Origin: Timema cristinae
Lineage: Eukaryota > Arthropoda > Insecta > Phasmatodea > Timematidae
Assembly: GCA_039000515.1 (NCBI GenBank)
Contig: JBCFYV010000894.1
Coordinates: 1-64,000, forward strand
Length of the DNA: 64,000 bases
Reading direction: 5' to 3'
Both the position numbers and the translations under genes were made by a program. Shown piece by piece: positions 32,633-43,955 of this stretch. The notes under the pieces are model-generated. The model was given only the letters and a program-made list of their open reading frames with translations. It searched no databases and was not told where the DNA came from. The stretch's first letter is position 1, and every line of letters begins with the position of its first letter.

Positions 32633-33156
32633 ATATCATATATGTATATATGTACAACATTTTCATGTTTAACGCCCACGCAGAGTAAATAATAAACCAT
32701 TTGATGTTTTTGACACCGTAGAGGAAATATTTACCTTAATTATAGCACTTTTGTGTCCAGGGTTGATGGTCCAAATCTCAGCTGGTGCTGAGGATGTTCA
32801 GTGGTTTCCCACACTTCCTCGTTACAAATGTGGGTACATTTCCTCAAACCTCTACCTGCTTAGCGTAACTTCACTTAGATAGTATAGCCACACTAATTTA
32901 CGACTTCATAATTGCACTTCACCAAATGTTCAACATGTTTAAACAAATTAAACTCTGTGACGATAAGGTAGGAGCTAGTCTAAGAACATGTAATATTAGA
33001 AACTAATACCGTTGTTTGAAAATCCCAAAGCCACGTGTTACACAGTTTTTTAAACAATCATGTATTTATACGCCCAAACTTGATGCTCAAATGAAACCCT
33101 CGGTAGCCCTTACTACAAAATTTTATGTTAATTACAGTAGTGTTATAATATAGTCG
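32633..33156. other. AT-rich stretch without features
   Basis: No gene. A weak tRNA-like or SINE-like trace at 32,755-32,890 (GGTCCAAATCTCAGCTGG, then TTCCTCGTTACAAATGTGGG) suggests an old SINE-3 relic. Confidence 0.45.
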
Positions 33157-34031
33157 TTTTGCACTAGGTGGTAGAATGTGACACATCGCATTGTTTACTG
33201 ATTGGTGAGCAGCAGGGCTCGAGTTTTTTACTACGTGGTAGAATGTGACACATCGCAGTGTTTACTAATTGGTGAGCAGCATGGCTCGAGTTTTTTACTA
33301 CGTGATAGAATGTGACACATCGCATTGTTTACTGATTGGTGAGCAGCAGGGCTCGAGTTTTTTACTACGTGGTAGAATGTGACACATCGCAGTGTTTACT
33401 AATTGGTGAGCAGCAGGGCTCGAGTTTTTTACTACGTGGTAGAATGTGACACATCGCAGTGTTTACTAATTGGTGAGCAGCAGGGCTCGAGTTTTTTACT
33501 ACGTGGTAGAATGTGACACATCGCAGTGTTTACTAATTGGTGAGCAGCAGGGCTCGAGTTTTTTACTACGTGGTAGAATGTGACACATCGCAGTGTTTAC
33601 TGATTGGTGAGCAGCAGGGCTCGAGTTTTTTACTACGTGATAGAATGTGACACATCGCAGTGTTTACTAATTGGTGAGCAGCAGGGCTAGAGTTTTTTAC
33701 TACGTGATAGAATGTGACACATCGCATTGTTTACTGATTGGTGAGCAGCAGGGCTCGAGTTTTTTACTACGTGGTAGAATGTGACACATCGCATTGTTTA
33801 CTGATTGGTGAGCAGCAGGGCTCGAGTTTTTTACTACGTGATAGAATGTGACACATTGCAGTGTTTACTAATTGGTGAGCAGCAAGGCTCGAGTTTTGCA
33901 CTAGGTGGTAGAATGTGACACATCGCAGTGTTTAATGATTGGTGAGCGGCAGGGCTCGAGTTTTTTATAAGGTGGTAGAATGTGACACATTGCAGTGTTT
34001 ACTAATTGGTGAGCGGCAAGGCTCGAGTTTT
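33157..34031 (+). repeat. 67-bp minisatellite, 13 units
   Basis: GAATGTGACACAT recurs at exact 67-bp spacing from 33,174 to 33,978. Other landmarks are TTTTTTACTACGTGGTAG and GGTGAGCAGCAGGGCTCGAG. The edge units carry TTTTGCACTAGGTGG, while the inner ones carry TTTTTTACTACGTGG. Edge divergence with a uniform core is the usual result of unequal exchange. Confidence 0.95.
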
Positions 34032-35677
34032 GATGATATAATACCATATTTTTATTGTTTCATCAAATACATTAACTCTTTTCATGATCACCTGATTGTA
34101 CAAAAATATATTTTGTAGGTCATTCTTATGACAATTTTTGGTCATTTTAGAATGTTATATCATATTTAATTGGTTTACATGCTTTTAAAGTCATTTTTAG
34201 ATATTTTTGAGTTATTTTTTGCTTTTTTTGAGTCATTTTAAGGAAACAAAGTTAAATAAGTATACATTTTGAATATTTGATGGATGAATACATATTAAAA
34301 CATAAATTCTTTCATTCCATAGTTGTCGGAATGAAAAGATAATGTGGTCCATGAACCTGTCCTTTTGCTTGTCTGATTGTAAACTACACATTCCTGGTGA
34401 GACTGCAGCTAGGCTGAGAGGTTCGCATTGGGAGGGGGTAGCAAGCTGTTATTCTAAAGCAGATTTGTAAATGAATATTATATCTAGCAATGTGAGAGTT
34501 CACTTCTAAAGGGCTTTTCATTGCATATATATTTCTTAGTTCCCATTTTTAAGGTGTGTTGCTGTGTTGGTTTGTTCGCTCATTAGTGATCAAGCTCTGG
34601 TAATAAGCAAATTGACCAAAATGAGTCACCACATCTGATGACTAGCGTGGGCCATGTCCCCCAAATTATGAACCCCAAGTTCAGGTTGCTTAGTGTGTTC
34701 GGAGTAGGGTCCCTGACCCATTGGAAGAAGGTCTCACAAATATTTGGGATAAGCCCTTGAACCAAGATGGCTATTGGGTTGTGGCATGGTCGTTAGCCCA
34801 TTGAGGGTAGGGTTGGGCTACGTCCCCAACAACAATTGATATATTTTATTTTTCACCCAGAATGTAGAAAATTGTGTCATATTATGGGAGAAGGGGGAGG
34901 GGGTAAGACACCTCATAAACCAAGGAGGTCAATCTGTAAATAATGCCTGAGGGGTTACAATACCATCTCTATCAGTGGTGTGACCAGCATCGATAACACT
35001 ATTGATGTTATCTTGAGTTAAGGTGGAATGAATGTCATCATAGAGCTCAAACCATTTTACCGATCGAGCTAAAACCTAGTATCTAGGGTTTTCATAAGGC
35101 TTCCACGAGGAGTTTATAGAATTATACATCCAAAACTAGAATTAAGGGTAGTTTATTAAAGGGCAAAAAAAGATATCGATTTACTCAAAATCCTTTGTAT
35201 GTATCTGGATTAAAACTTATATTTAGGCAGTGTTTAACATTACAAACAAATTGGCAGTTCTTATTTGCTCATTAAAATAACTTTGAGGGTACTTTACATG
35301 TGTAGAAACTGACATTTTTGATCATGTCCCCACAACTTTTTGAGATGCGAAATAACTTCTCGCTGTTAACTTGTAGAATCAATTGGAATACAAATCTTGT
35401 ATTTGAAATATATTTTTATAAAACCAATGGTTGCTAAGTTATAAGCAAATATAAATATTTATTATTGGAGATCTTTGAAAAATAGATTTATTGTTATGCT
35501 CTTTGGTGGACGGAGATATTCTTCTTTTCTCAATGTTTTTGTAACAGTGTAACTTAAATTATTTCATTAATGCTCTTTGGTGGACTGTTTCTGCAACAGT
35601 GTATATTAATTAGTTTCACAGCTCTTACAAGCTTTTAGAAAAATGTCTCTATCATAAGCAATATATTTTAAGATAAT

Positions 35678-35680
<3 letters not shown>
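34032..35680. other. AT-rich intergenic stretch
   Basis: No convincing gene. A diverged direct repeat pair of about 75 bp starts at 35,498 and 35,573 (ATGCTCTTTGGTGGAC in both). Confidence 0.6.
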
Positions 35681-35717
<37 letters not shown>

Positions 35718-35947
35718 CACCGAGTCTTACTACCCGTTCCAGCTATACGCATTTACGCTAATGTGTAATGGTAGGGTGATTGTGAGATGAAATGGAGGAC
35801 CTACAGTTTAATGTGGGATCCGAACCACGGTGGTGGCCTGGCATTCCCCACATTCACAAGTTGTGGTTAATACACGTCTTGTCAGAGGTGAAGGAAGGGT
35901 TGGTAATCAGGTCCGACACCATACCCCTAGACCGCCAGGTCACCAAG
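35681..35947 (-). mobile_element. SINE-2 copy c, internally deleted
   Basis: An ATT-repeat tail (35,681-35,718), then the shared 3' end (ACCGAGTCTTACTACCCG) and body (GGTAGGGTGATTGTGAGATG). The middle head region with the B box is missing: sequence jumps from GGAAGGGTTGGTAATCAGG straight to the A-box part. The deleted head is the seed of the following 59-bp array. Confidence 0.85.
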
Positions 35948-36367
35948 AGAAGGAAGGGTTGGTAATCAGGTCCGACACCATACCCCTAGACCGCCAGGTC
36001 ACCAAGTGAAGGAAGGGTTGGTAATCAGGTCCGACACCATACCCCTAGACCGCCAGGTCACCAAGTGAAGGAAGGGTTGGTAATCAGGTCCGACACCATA
36101 CCCCTAGACCACCAGGTCACCAAGTGAAGGAAGGGTTGGTAATCAGGTCCGACACCATACCCCTAGACCACCAGGTCACCAAGTGAAGGAAGGGTTGGTA
36201 ATCAGGTCCGACACCATACCCCTAGACCGCCAGGTCACCAAGAGAAGGAAGGGTTGGTAATCAGGTCCGACACCATACCCCTAGACCGCCAGGTCACCAA
36301 GTGAAGGAAGGGTTGGTAATCAGGTCCGACACCATACCCCTAGACCGCCAGGTCACCAAGTGAAGGA
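35889..36367 (-). repeat. 59-bp tandem array made from a SINE-2 head (8 units)
   Basis: AAGGAAGGGT starts at 35,891, 35,950, 36,009, 36,068, 36,127, 36,186, 36,245 and 36,304, exactly 59 bp apart; a partial ninth unit breaks off after 36,363. Each unit on the minus strand has the A-box part (GGCGGTCTAGGGGTATGG) and the sequence just beyond the deleted B box. Units differ by only a few bases, so expansion is recent. Confidence 0.95.
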
Positions 36368-36369
36368 AA

Positions 36370-36600
36370 GTCTGTGCGGCGCACCATGCGATTGTTTGGA
36401 GGGAGGAGGTAGTGCAGTTATGGCTTTACTTCAAGTAAATTAAGTCAATTGTCATTTATAATAGTATAACTCTACGCCTTAACATTATCAAAATTTCTAA
36501 GCCATAACTATCAATTGTGCCCTTATTAAATAACCGGTTAAGATATATTCCTTTTCATAGTAGTTTCTTTATTGGTTTCCTAATATTACATAGCACAATA
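36370..36600. other. Non-coding flank
   Basis: AT-rich, no feature seen. Confidence 0.5.
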
Positions 36601-36699
36601 ATAACATCTGGTATAATTCACTGTGTCCAATGACATTAAGAAATGTATTAGTATGGTTACCATGACACGAGAGGACGACTCAATGATCTGCTTAGTAGG

Positions 36700-36925
36700 A
36701 GTCTTCTTTGACTTGTACGAGAGCGCTCCCGTGTCCCATCAATCAACTAAACAACCTACCTGTGTTACACTGCATCATGGGAGGAGCGCACAACATGGCG
36801 GACACTGCATGGCACACAGACCTAACCTGTAATTACTGCAAGCAGGCTAGCCAATAAACCGGACTCGTTACAATCGTTCTAGAAAAGGGAATATAAAAGT
36901 AGCAGTCTCCCCCTCCCCCGTCTCC
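36700..36925 (+). promoter_or_regulatory. Possible promoter with TATA box
   Basis: TGCATCATGGGAGG (36,770) resembles the core of the animal Staf/ZNF143 site. AACATGGCGGAC (36,792) fits a YY1-like element with ATG. TTCTAGAA (36,876) fits a heat-shock half-site pair, and TATAAAAG is at 36,891. Downstream is pyrimidine-rich. The ATG in the YY1-like motif opens only 20 codons. These are motif matches by eye; no gene body is recognised. Confidence 0.3.
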
Positions 36926-37489
36926 TGCGTTTCTCCCTCCATATTATTCCCGACCAATATCCATCAGACCGACTCCTTTTAACCTCAAATTAGACATGCA
37001 AGCTTCTGACTGATTTTAATACTCTTTATATTCATTGCAAGCTAATTGTAGTAAATACATAAATAATTGCTGTTGCTGGTAGGAGACCAAAAATAACAAC
37101 TATTACTTTTTATCTTGCCTATTCCCATTATAAGAAAAGTTCTGTCTTCCCATAGGGGGTTGGAAATACAGATGTGGTCACCTTAATTGCCTTTCCTTCA
37201 GTCCTCGCTGCTTGGGGTTTATCTGTGTATCTATGACACGTGCAAGGGTAATTGGTTACCACTAAATGTTTTTCATGACCCATAATAACATTAAATGTCC
37301 ACATCACAATTACAAACGGTAGGTACGTGTGAATTACGTTTCCTTTCAGTCGTAGCTCACAACGAGTCTCGGTCTACATAGGACCCTCACGTTGATCAAT
37401 CTTGATAATATTCTTGTCCTGAATTTGAGTTATTAAAATAAAATGGGCTAAGAATAGTACTTCTAGAATTGTATACGTCACTTGCTACA
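36926..37489. other. Intergenic, no feature seen
   Basis: No open frame or repeat that I can support. Confidence 0.5.
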
Positions 37490-37710
37490 GGACATAAGAC
37501 CCGTGAGGGCTATACGCTTATGGATTTAGGGATTAGGTTGGTTATATTCCGAAGAAGTGTACCCACATTTGCGTGGTGGTAGAGTGGTGAATCTTTTTTA
37601 ATAACCACCCTAAGTACACCCGTCTGAGATTAGACCACGATATCCTCGTCACCAGCAGTCTTAGTCTACTGTCAGAGTAGTGACTTAGACCATGTGGCCA
37701 CCAGAGAAAG
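37490..37710 (-). mobile_element. SINE-3 copy, somewhat degraded
   Basis: The low end is a relic of the shared 3' end (AAGACCCGTGAGGGCTATAC). The body is GTACCCACATTTGCGTGG. The head complement at the high end is GACTTAGACCATGTGGCCAC. Its closest relatives in the window are at 43,251 and 60,434. Confidence 0.75.
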
Positions 37711-37821
37711 TGTGATAAACTAATACAATTCAGAGGGGGGAGCCTTAAAACGATTTGTTCAAGATATTGTATTACATGTGATGATGGCAGCTACAGAGTC
37801 TAGAAGCTCGATGATCTTGGG

Positions 37822-39095
37822 AGTACACATATAATATTTATACAGAGGCTAGAAACATGCTCGAGCTACACATATCATATTTATACAGGGGATATAAAAA
37901 TGCTCCAGATACACATATCATATTTATACAGCGGATGGAAACATGCTCGAGCTACACATATCATATTTATACAGGGGGTAGAAACATGCTCGAGCTACAC
38001 ATATCATATTTATACAGGGGATATAAAAATGCTCCAGATACACATATCATATTTATACAGCGGATGGAAACATGCTCGAGCTACACATACCATATTTATA
38101 CAGTGGATAGAAACATGCTTGAGCTACACATAACATATTTATACAGGGGGTAGAAACATGCTCGAGCTACACATATCATATTTATACAGCGGATAGAAAA
38201 ATGCTCCAGCTACACATATCATATTTATACAGCGGATAGAAAAATGCTCCAGCTACACATATCATATTTATACAGCGGATAGAAACATGCTACAGCTACA
38301 CATATCATATTTATACAGCGGATAGAAACATGCTCGAGCTACACATATCATATTTATACAGGGGGTAGAAACATGCTCGAGCTACACATATCATATTTAT
38401 ACAGGGGTAGAAACATGCTTGAGCTACACATATCATATTTATACAGCGGATAGAAACATGCTACAGCTACACATATCATATTTATACAGTGGATATAAAC
38501 ATGCTACAGCTACACATATCATATTTATACAGCGGATAGAAACATGCTCGAGCTACACATATCATATTTATACAGGGGTAGAAACATGCTCGAGCTACAC
38601 ATATCATATTTATACAGGGGGTAGAAACATGCTTGAGCTACACATATCATATTTATACAGCGGATAGAAACATGCTACAGCTACACATATCATATTTATA
38701 CAGTGGATATAAACATGCTACAGCTACACATATCATATTTATACAGCGGATAGAAACATGCTCGAGCTACACATATCATATTTATACAGGGGGTAGAAAC
38801 ATGCTCGAGCTACACATATCATATTTATACAGGGGGTAGAAACATGCTCGAGCTACACATATCATATTTATACAGGGGATAGAAACATGCTCGAGCTACA
38901 CATATCATATTTATACAGGAGATAGAAACATGCTCGAGCTACACATATCATATTTATACAGGAGATAGAAACATGCTCGAGCTACACATATCATATTTAT
39001 ACAGGAGATAGACATGCTCCAGCTACACATATCATATTTATACAGGAGATAGACATGCTCGAGCTACACATATCATATTTATACAGGAGATAGAA
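37822..39095 (+). repeat. 43-bp minisatellite, about 29 units
   Basis: Unit landmarks are CATGCTCGAGCTACACATAT and CATATTTATACAGGGG; spacing is 43 bp with some 41-42-bp units. Subtypes are GAGATAG, GGGGGTAG, GCGGATAG and TGGATAT. A two-unit block (GGGGATATAAAAATGCTCC, then GCGGATGG) is repeated at 37,890 and 38,020. Open frames of up to 98 codons arise only from repetition. Confidence 0.95.
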
Positions 39096-39279
39096 TAATA
39101 ATATCGTGTGACGGGTGAAGTCCGGACCGGATGGAGTAAATATCATCCAAATAATGTTGGCGTTATCTCAAATACATAGATAGTATTGAATAATATGTTA
39201 TTGGATAGTGTTTTCCGTTGTTTATCCAGATAGCATTAACACTATCCACTCGTACTTGTATAGTGGTAATTTCTATGGT

Positions 39280-39370
39280 TGAGGCTAGGCTAGTTAGGAT
39301 AGACTAGGTTGGGTTAGGATAAGTTAGTTTAAGTTAGGCGAGGATAACTAGGTTAGGTTAGTGGGAAGTA
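39280..39370 (+). repeat. Degenerate TTAGG-rich stretch
   Basis: Many TTAGG and GTTAGG pieces, but no perfect run (AACTAGGTTAGGTTAGTGGG is the best). A complementary patch AACCTAACTTAACCTAACC is at 39,830. It could be a degenerate element end or an interstitial telomere-like remnant; evidence is weak. Confidence 0.35.
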
Positions 39371-39989
39371 AGACATAGAATGAGGTATTTCTAAAGTTAT
39401 TGCACTGCTACGATCCCATTTATTCCCCAATTTAGATATATTGTTTCAAAATAAAATACTTATTGAAACTTGCTTAATGTTACAAATATTATTCCACGTT
39501 ATCAAAGTCTTGCTGGATAGTGTCGACATCTCTCGGCTAATCTTGAAACTATCCAGATCTCGCACATTGCCCGTAACAGATAGATTAGTCAGTACTAATG
39601 TACCACTATCCAGGGGGGCGTGTTCTATTTCCTTCACGAAATATGATTTAATCCCCTTTTCGATAAAGGTTACTTAATTCTATGGTCGAATTCCTCCACT
39701 TGGTGGGTTAGGGAGGGAGGGATATAGGGCGGATAAAAGGAGGGGGAGGCTGAGTTCCTTCATGACACCTGAAGGAATGGATTATAAGTATAGTTGGTTA
39801 ATTTCTACATATACTTTTGGTTCTTACCCAACCTAACTTAACCTAACCTTTCATGCTTTAACGAATTTCGTTCTTATTTAATTTTGCAATTTACTGTACA
39901 AAGATCCCCTGCTTGAGGCTTCGTGAAGGAACTCGAACATCATTATCGGACAAATTATCTCCGTGGAGGAACTCGACATCCCCGACCCA
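39371..39989. other. Intergenic, inverted TATCCAG/CTGGATA motifs
   Basis: ACTATCCAG and its complement occur several times between 39,200 and 39,620 (for example 39,510, 39,550 and 39,607). This may be an old inverted-repeat element. No gene is supported. Confidence 0.35.
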
Positions 39990-40295
39990 GGGGTACTAAG
40001 AGTACATCCTTTCCTTGGAGGCTCTTTCCGTTTCCTGGTGGGATGAGGGAGATAGTGAATAGGAGGGAGATAGTGAGTATGATGAAGATAGTGAGTATGA
40101 TGAAGATAGTGAGTATGATGGAGATAGTGAGTATGAGGCTGTGAAATCAGTGGAAGTACTTATACCTAGCTTAAGCCTAACTAAACCCTGGTGACTGTTT
40201 GGGCAATTCTCTTTTCAAGACCCGGGAGCCAATCCCAGGACTTCTAGACTCATAACCAGGTGCACTGACCTCTACACCACGGTATCGGCGACTTG
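39990..40295 (-). mobile_element. SINE-1 copy B, with about five VNTR units
   Basis: The 3' domain is at the low end (GTACATCCTTTCCTTGGAGG, GGCTCTTTCCG). The VNTR follows at 40,045-40,140 with changed units (GAAGATAGTGAGTATGAT). The body has CTTAAGCCTAACTAAACCC, and the head lies at the high end (ACCAGGTGCACTGACC). It is the best example for defining the SINE's 3' boundary. Confidence 0.85.
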
Positions 40296-41559
40296 AGAAA
40301 GGTCAGCCCATGTTTGTGTCATGTTTTGTTTAAATTTGTTTTAAATTAGTTTATTTGATAGCTTTGGGGTAATATAGACACACTTTCCATGTATTTCAAA
40401 ATATAACAAAGTGTTACAATAATTTCAATATTTTATAAAATAGTGACATTCCTAGTAGCGTGAGTCACTATAGTTAACATGAACTTAAATTTATTTGATA
40501 TGATCTCTAAGTGTAGACCAAATAAACATATATTTTAAGGTTTAGACTCCTCTGATGTTATAAGAGAAGGACTTGATTTTTTATTTTATTTTTCAAATTT
40601 ATGTACCAGATTTGTCCTCCTTTCCCCTTTTAATAAAGTGCTTTGTAAAGTGTACTTCAGTACACTTGAGATATAAATTAAGACACCTTTCAAAAATGTT
40701 TACCTCCTTCAAGCTGAGATCTATGCAGTTTTCTAGTGTACTTGTCTTCCAACAAGGGCTCTTGGGTGAACTATTCAGAAACAGCTCTAGTGTTTAGTGT
40801 TTAGTGTTTAGAAAATTTGAATCGAGATGTACAATCCTTAAAAAAATTAGCCTAAATACACACACATATTTAAGTAACACATAGCTTGGATCTACAACTA
40901 TGAGAATATTATCTATATCAAGTTTAAAAATATTTTTATTGGAAAATCATTTTTAATTTACGTTTTTTCTTAGTTTATTATTCCTATTTATTGTTTTGGC
41001 AGTTGAAATATTAATTTATAATCGCATTAAATAATAATTTACAAATAATTAAAGTTATAACTAATGAAATATTGGTTTAGAATAAGAGTTTCGAATAAAG
41101 AGATAAACAAATGAAACCTCGCCCATGATATTAACTGTGGTAGGTTAATTATACATTAAACAAAGTTCACTCATGGCTACAAATTGAAGACATTGTTTAA
41201 ACCTAGGAAGTAATATATACACACAAGCATAATATATAGAAGTAATAGGCATAAATGTAAATAATCTTAACCAAACTCAGCCACAAAGAATACACGAAAA
41301 AACTAAACAAGTGAATACTAATGTTTTTATAAATTAACTTTATACAATATACCTGAAAACTTGGGATTTGAAAACAAATAATTGGTTTCTTCAACAATAG
41401 AAAACACACTATGATCTTAGAAAGTAAAATATTAATGATTGATTACTTAATTAATATAAAATACATTATGAGCCTAGAGAGTTGAATATTAATTGTTTTC
41501 TATCCAAACAAATAACAACAGATAAAATATACTATGGAATTATAGAATTAAATATTATT
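40296..41559. other. AT-rich intergenic stretch
   Basis: No supportable gene. Only short AT-rich open frames occur. Confidence 0.6.
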
Positions 41560-41825
41560 GGTTGATTAGGTCCTGTACTTGATCCTTTACCACCACGAAC
41601 TATTAGTCTACCTGTTCAGGTAATTATTCTAATGTGATAACAATGAAGAAGGAAGCATTTTAGAGGTAATCTACCCGCATTTGATTGGAAAGAGAGAGTG
41701 GGAATCAGTTTAGAAAAAACACCCTTATTAAACACGACTGAGGTTCGAACCCTTCTTCAGCGGACCAGTCAAACACGAGACTGACCCCTGAGACCAGAGG
41801 TCAACACCAACTTACAAACTTATCA
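41560..41825 (-). mobile_element. SINE-3-like copy, diverged
   Basis: The body is GTAATCTACCCGCATTTGAT. The B-box complement is GAGGTTCGAACCC near 41,742 and the head complement is GACCCCTGAGACCAGAGGTC. The 3' end is degraded (ACCACGAACTATTAGTCTAC). Confidence 0.6.
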
Positions 41826-43250
41826 AAGGTCCTGCAATCAATCAACCATCCTTTCTCCTCTCTATCATAGCTTTTTTTTCTAAGTCTATACATTTTTATA
41901 TTAATTCTTCAGTTAAATAGGCCTATCTTGCTTCCCAATATTATAGAAAAAATATAAAATAAATAAAATGTTAATTTTTATGCTAAACCATCAAATCTCC
42001 CTCTAACATTACTGATCATGACCGATCAAGGCGGTCAAACATGAATATGTGTTTATAACTCGACCTACGTTATATATTTGCAAGGTTATAGGACTCATAT
42101 TGACTTTTAATGACGGTGTAGTTTTCTTGCAAGATCGACTGAAAATGGTTGCGATATCGACCGGTCGATCGCGATCAACTATTTGCTGACCTCTGGCATG
42201 GAAGCGGGTGACTTGAACAAGAGAAGATAGGCCTACATTATGAAACTCAAAAGTTGAACAGTTATCATTTTATAGATCAACTATCTTTATAAATAAAATA
42301 GAATCTGTAATAGTGAGCTTGCTTATAATTGCTAAAACAGCAAAACCAGGTAATATAGAAACCTCAAACTTTGGGTTATACCCCTCAGACCTCTTTAATT
42401 GTATTCTAAAATATTTGGTAAGATTGACGTCTTAAGCCATGTCTTATGCCCCACGCCTTATATTTCAACCTTAAGCCTAAAGAAGTTTCATAAAACCGCT
42501 AACGTTACCTGAATAATGCCGACCTCTTGCAGGATGTAGAGGAGGAATCTTAACCAAAGATAATCTAGCAGGAAACTACAAACAACACATTAGGAATCTT
42601 TTAGAGAATTATGTATTAACGAAGAAGTTAAAAGTAAAATAAAAAACAAGTCAGCTCTTAATGATTTACAAAAGGAACAATTTAATAAAGGTGATTTTCA
42701 AATAAATATCGAGAATCTCTTCATATCCAATTAAATTGATCTAAATGTTTTTTACTACGTCATATTTTGTATAAGTAACACAGTAATAATATGTTTGGGC
42801 ATTGTACGAACAACGTCAGCTAACTTTTTTTAAAAAAATTTCCTTTTATTTGAAATATTCGAGTTTGCGAATTCAGAAAATAAATTAAGAAATATCTGTA
42901 AGCGATTAATTTAATTTTATGAATTGAATTAAAATATATGTATATATATAAATACATATATTTGAATATATAAATACATATTAATATATATATATATATA
43001 TATATATAAAGAAGCTAATAATAGCTCATACATTGGCTACATCGTTAGTTATTTTAGAAAAAATATAATGAACTAAAATAACTATGTTTTTAAGAAGATT
43101 ACTGACCTCTGAACAAATTAGCCAACAGTAGGTATATAAATACCGATTACTACTCCTCTATAAGTTCAATGTTTAACAGTATGTTTAAGGTATTTGGCAC
43201 AAAGTAGAGAATTTCCGGGATATGCTATGTATTTGAACGAGTTCAGGGTT
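41826..43250. other. AT-rich stretch with a TA microsatellite
   Basis: No gene seen. A (TA)n run of about 28 bp lies at 42,982-43,009, with shorter TA runs from 42,933. Confidence 0.6.
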
Positions 43251-43492
43251 ATTTTAGCACCGCGTCTTACTGCCCGTTCGCTTATGTACTAAATACACTT
43301 ATGGTTTTATAGATTATAAAGGTTATAGTTATAGGTGTACCAGCCTTTGCATGGAGGGATAGTGGAAAACCATGTTGTAAAAACCACCGTCAGCACACCT
43401 GACCGAGATTTGAACCTCGATCTCCCCGTCATCAGTAGCCTAGTCTATATCTGGAGTGGCACAGTGGACCACGCGGCCAACGAAGCGGGTTT
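43251..43492 (-). mobile_element. SINE-3 copy
   Basis: The shared 3' end is at the low edge (TTAGCACCGCGTCTTACTGC). The B-box complement is GATTTGAACCTCG near 43,410, and the head complement GTGGACCACGCGGCCAACGA is at the high edge. Confidence 0.85.
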
Positions 43493-43689
43493 CAGAATGG
43501 TTGAATGTCTCGTCTATTTCCTTTACTGTCGCCAAGTACTGTACATAACAAGCCCCATCTCAGTACGGCCTTTAACAGGTCCCATTTGACTCTTGACTCA
43601 ACAAACTACAGTGTGGCTAGAGCTTGTGGAGTGGGAAACAATGGATTGTATGATATTATTATATTATTAGTAAGATATTTGTGATGGAC

Positions 43690-43955
43690 AGTTGTCATAG
43701 TACATTTGGCAGCATAGAGCTCTCCCGAGTCGAAGATGACAGTTATCTGATAGCTCGTGGTCGTAATTGATCACACACATGTAGCTGACGATTTCCACAC
43801 CTCCATCACAGTCTCTGCCTTAAAATATGAGTTTGAAGAATGACCCTGGGTATATTAGTGGTGGTATTACTGGCGTTCTAAGATATAGGTCCGGGTTATT
43901 TTCCCGTGTCCAGGCCTAATTTTTCAATTTAGAGAATATGATATTTAGATGCGGC
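43690..43955. repeat. Dispersed repeat family D, copy 1
   Basis: It shares with 55,795-55,980 the segments CATCACAG-CTCTGCCTT, GAATGACCCTG, CCGGGTTATTTTCCCGTGTCC (CCCGTATCCAGG in the other copy) and TTTTTCAATTTA. The two are diverged but collinear over about 180 bp. A B-box-like GAGTTTGATTCCC in copy 2 hints at a SINE. Confidence 0.55.

Noticed and set aside
33157..34031. CRISPR-like regular spacing (67 bp), also considered for the 43-, 54- and 32-bp arrays
   Set aside because: There are no unique spacers: the whole unit repeats, and the sequence is clearly animal-type.
39280..39370. Interstitial insect telomere repeat (TTAGG)n
   Set aside because: The motif is frequent but never in a clean run of three or more, so it cannot be told from a TTAGG-rich degenerate repeat.
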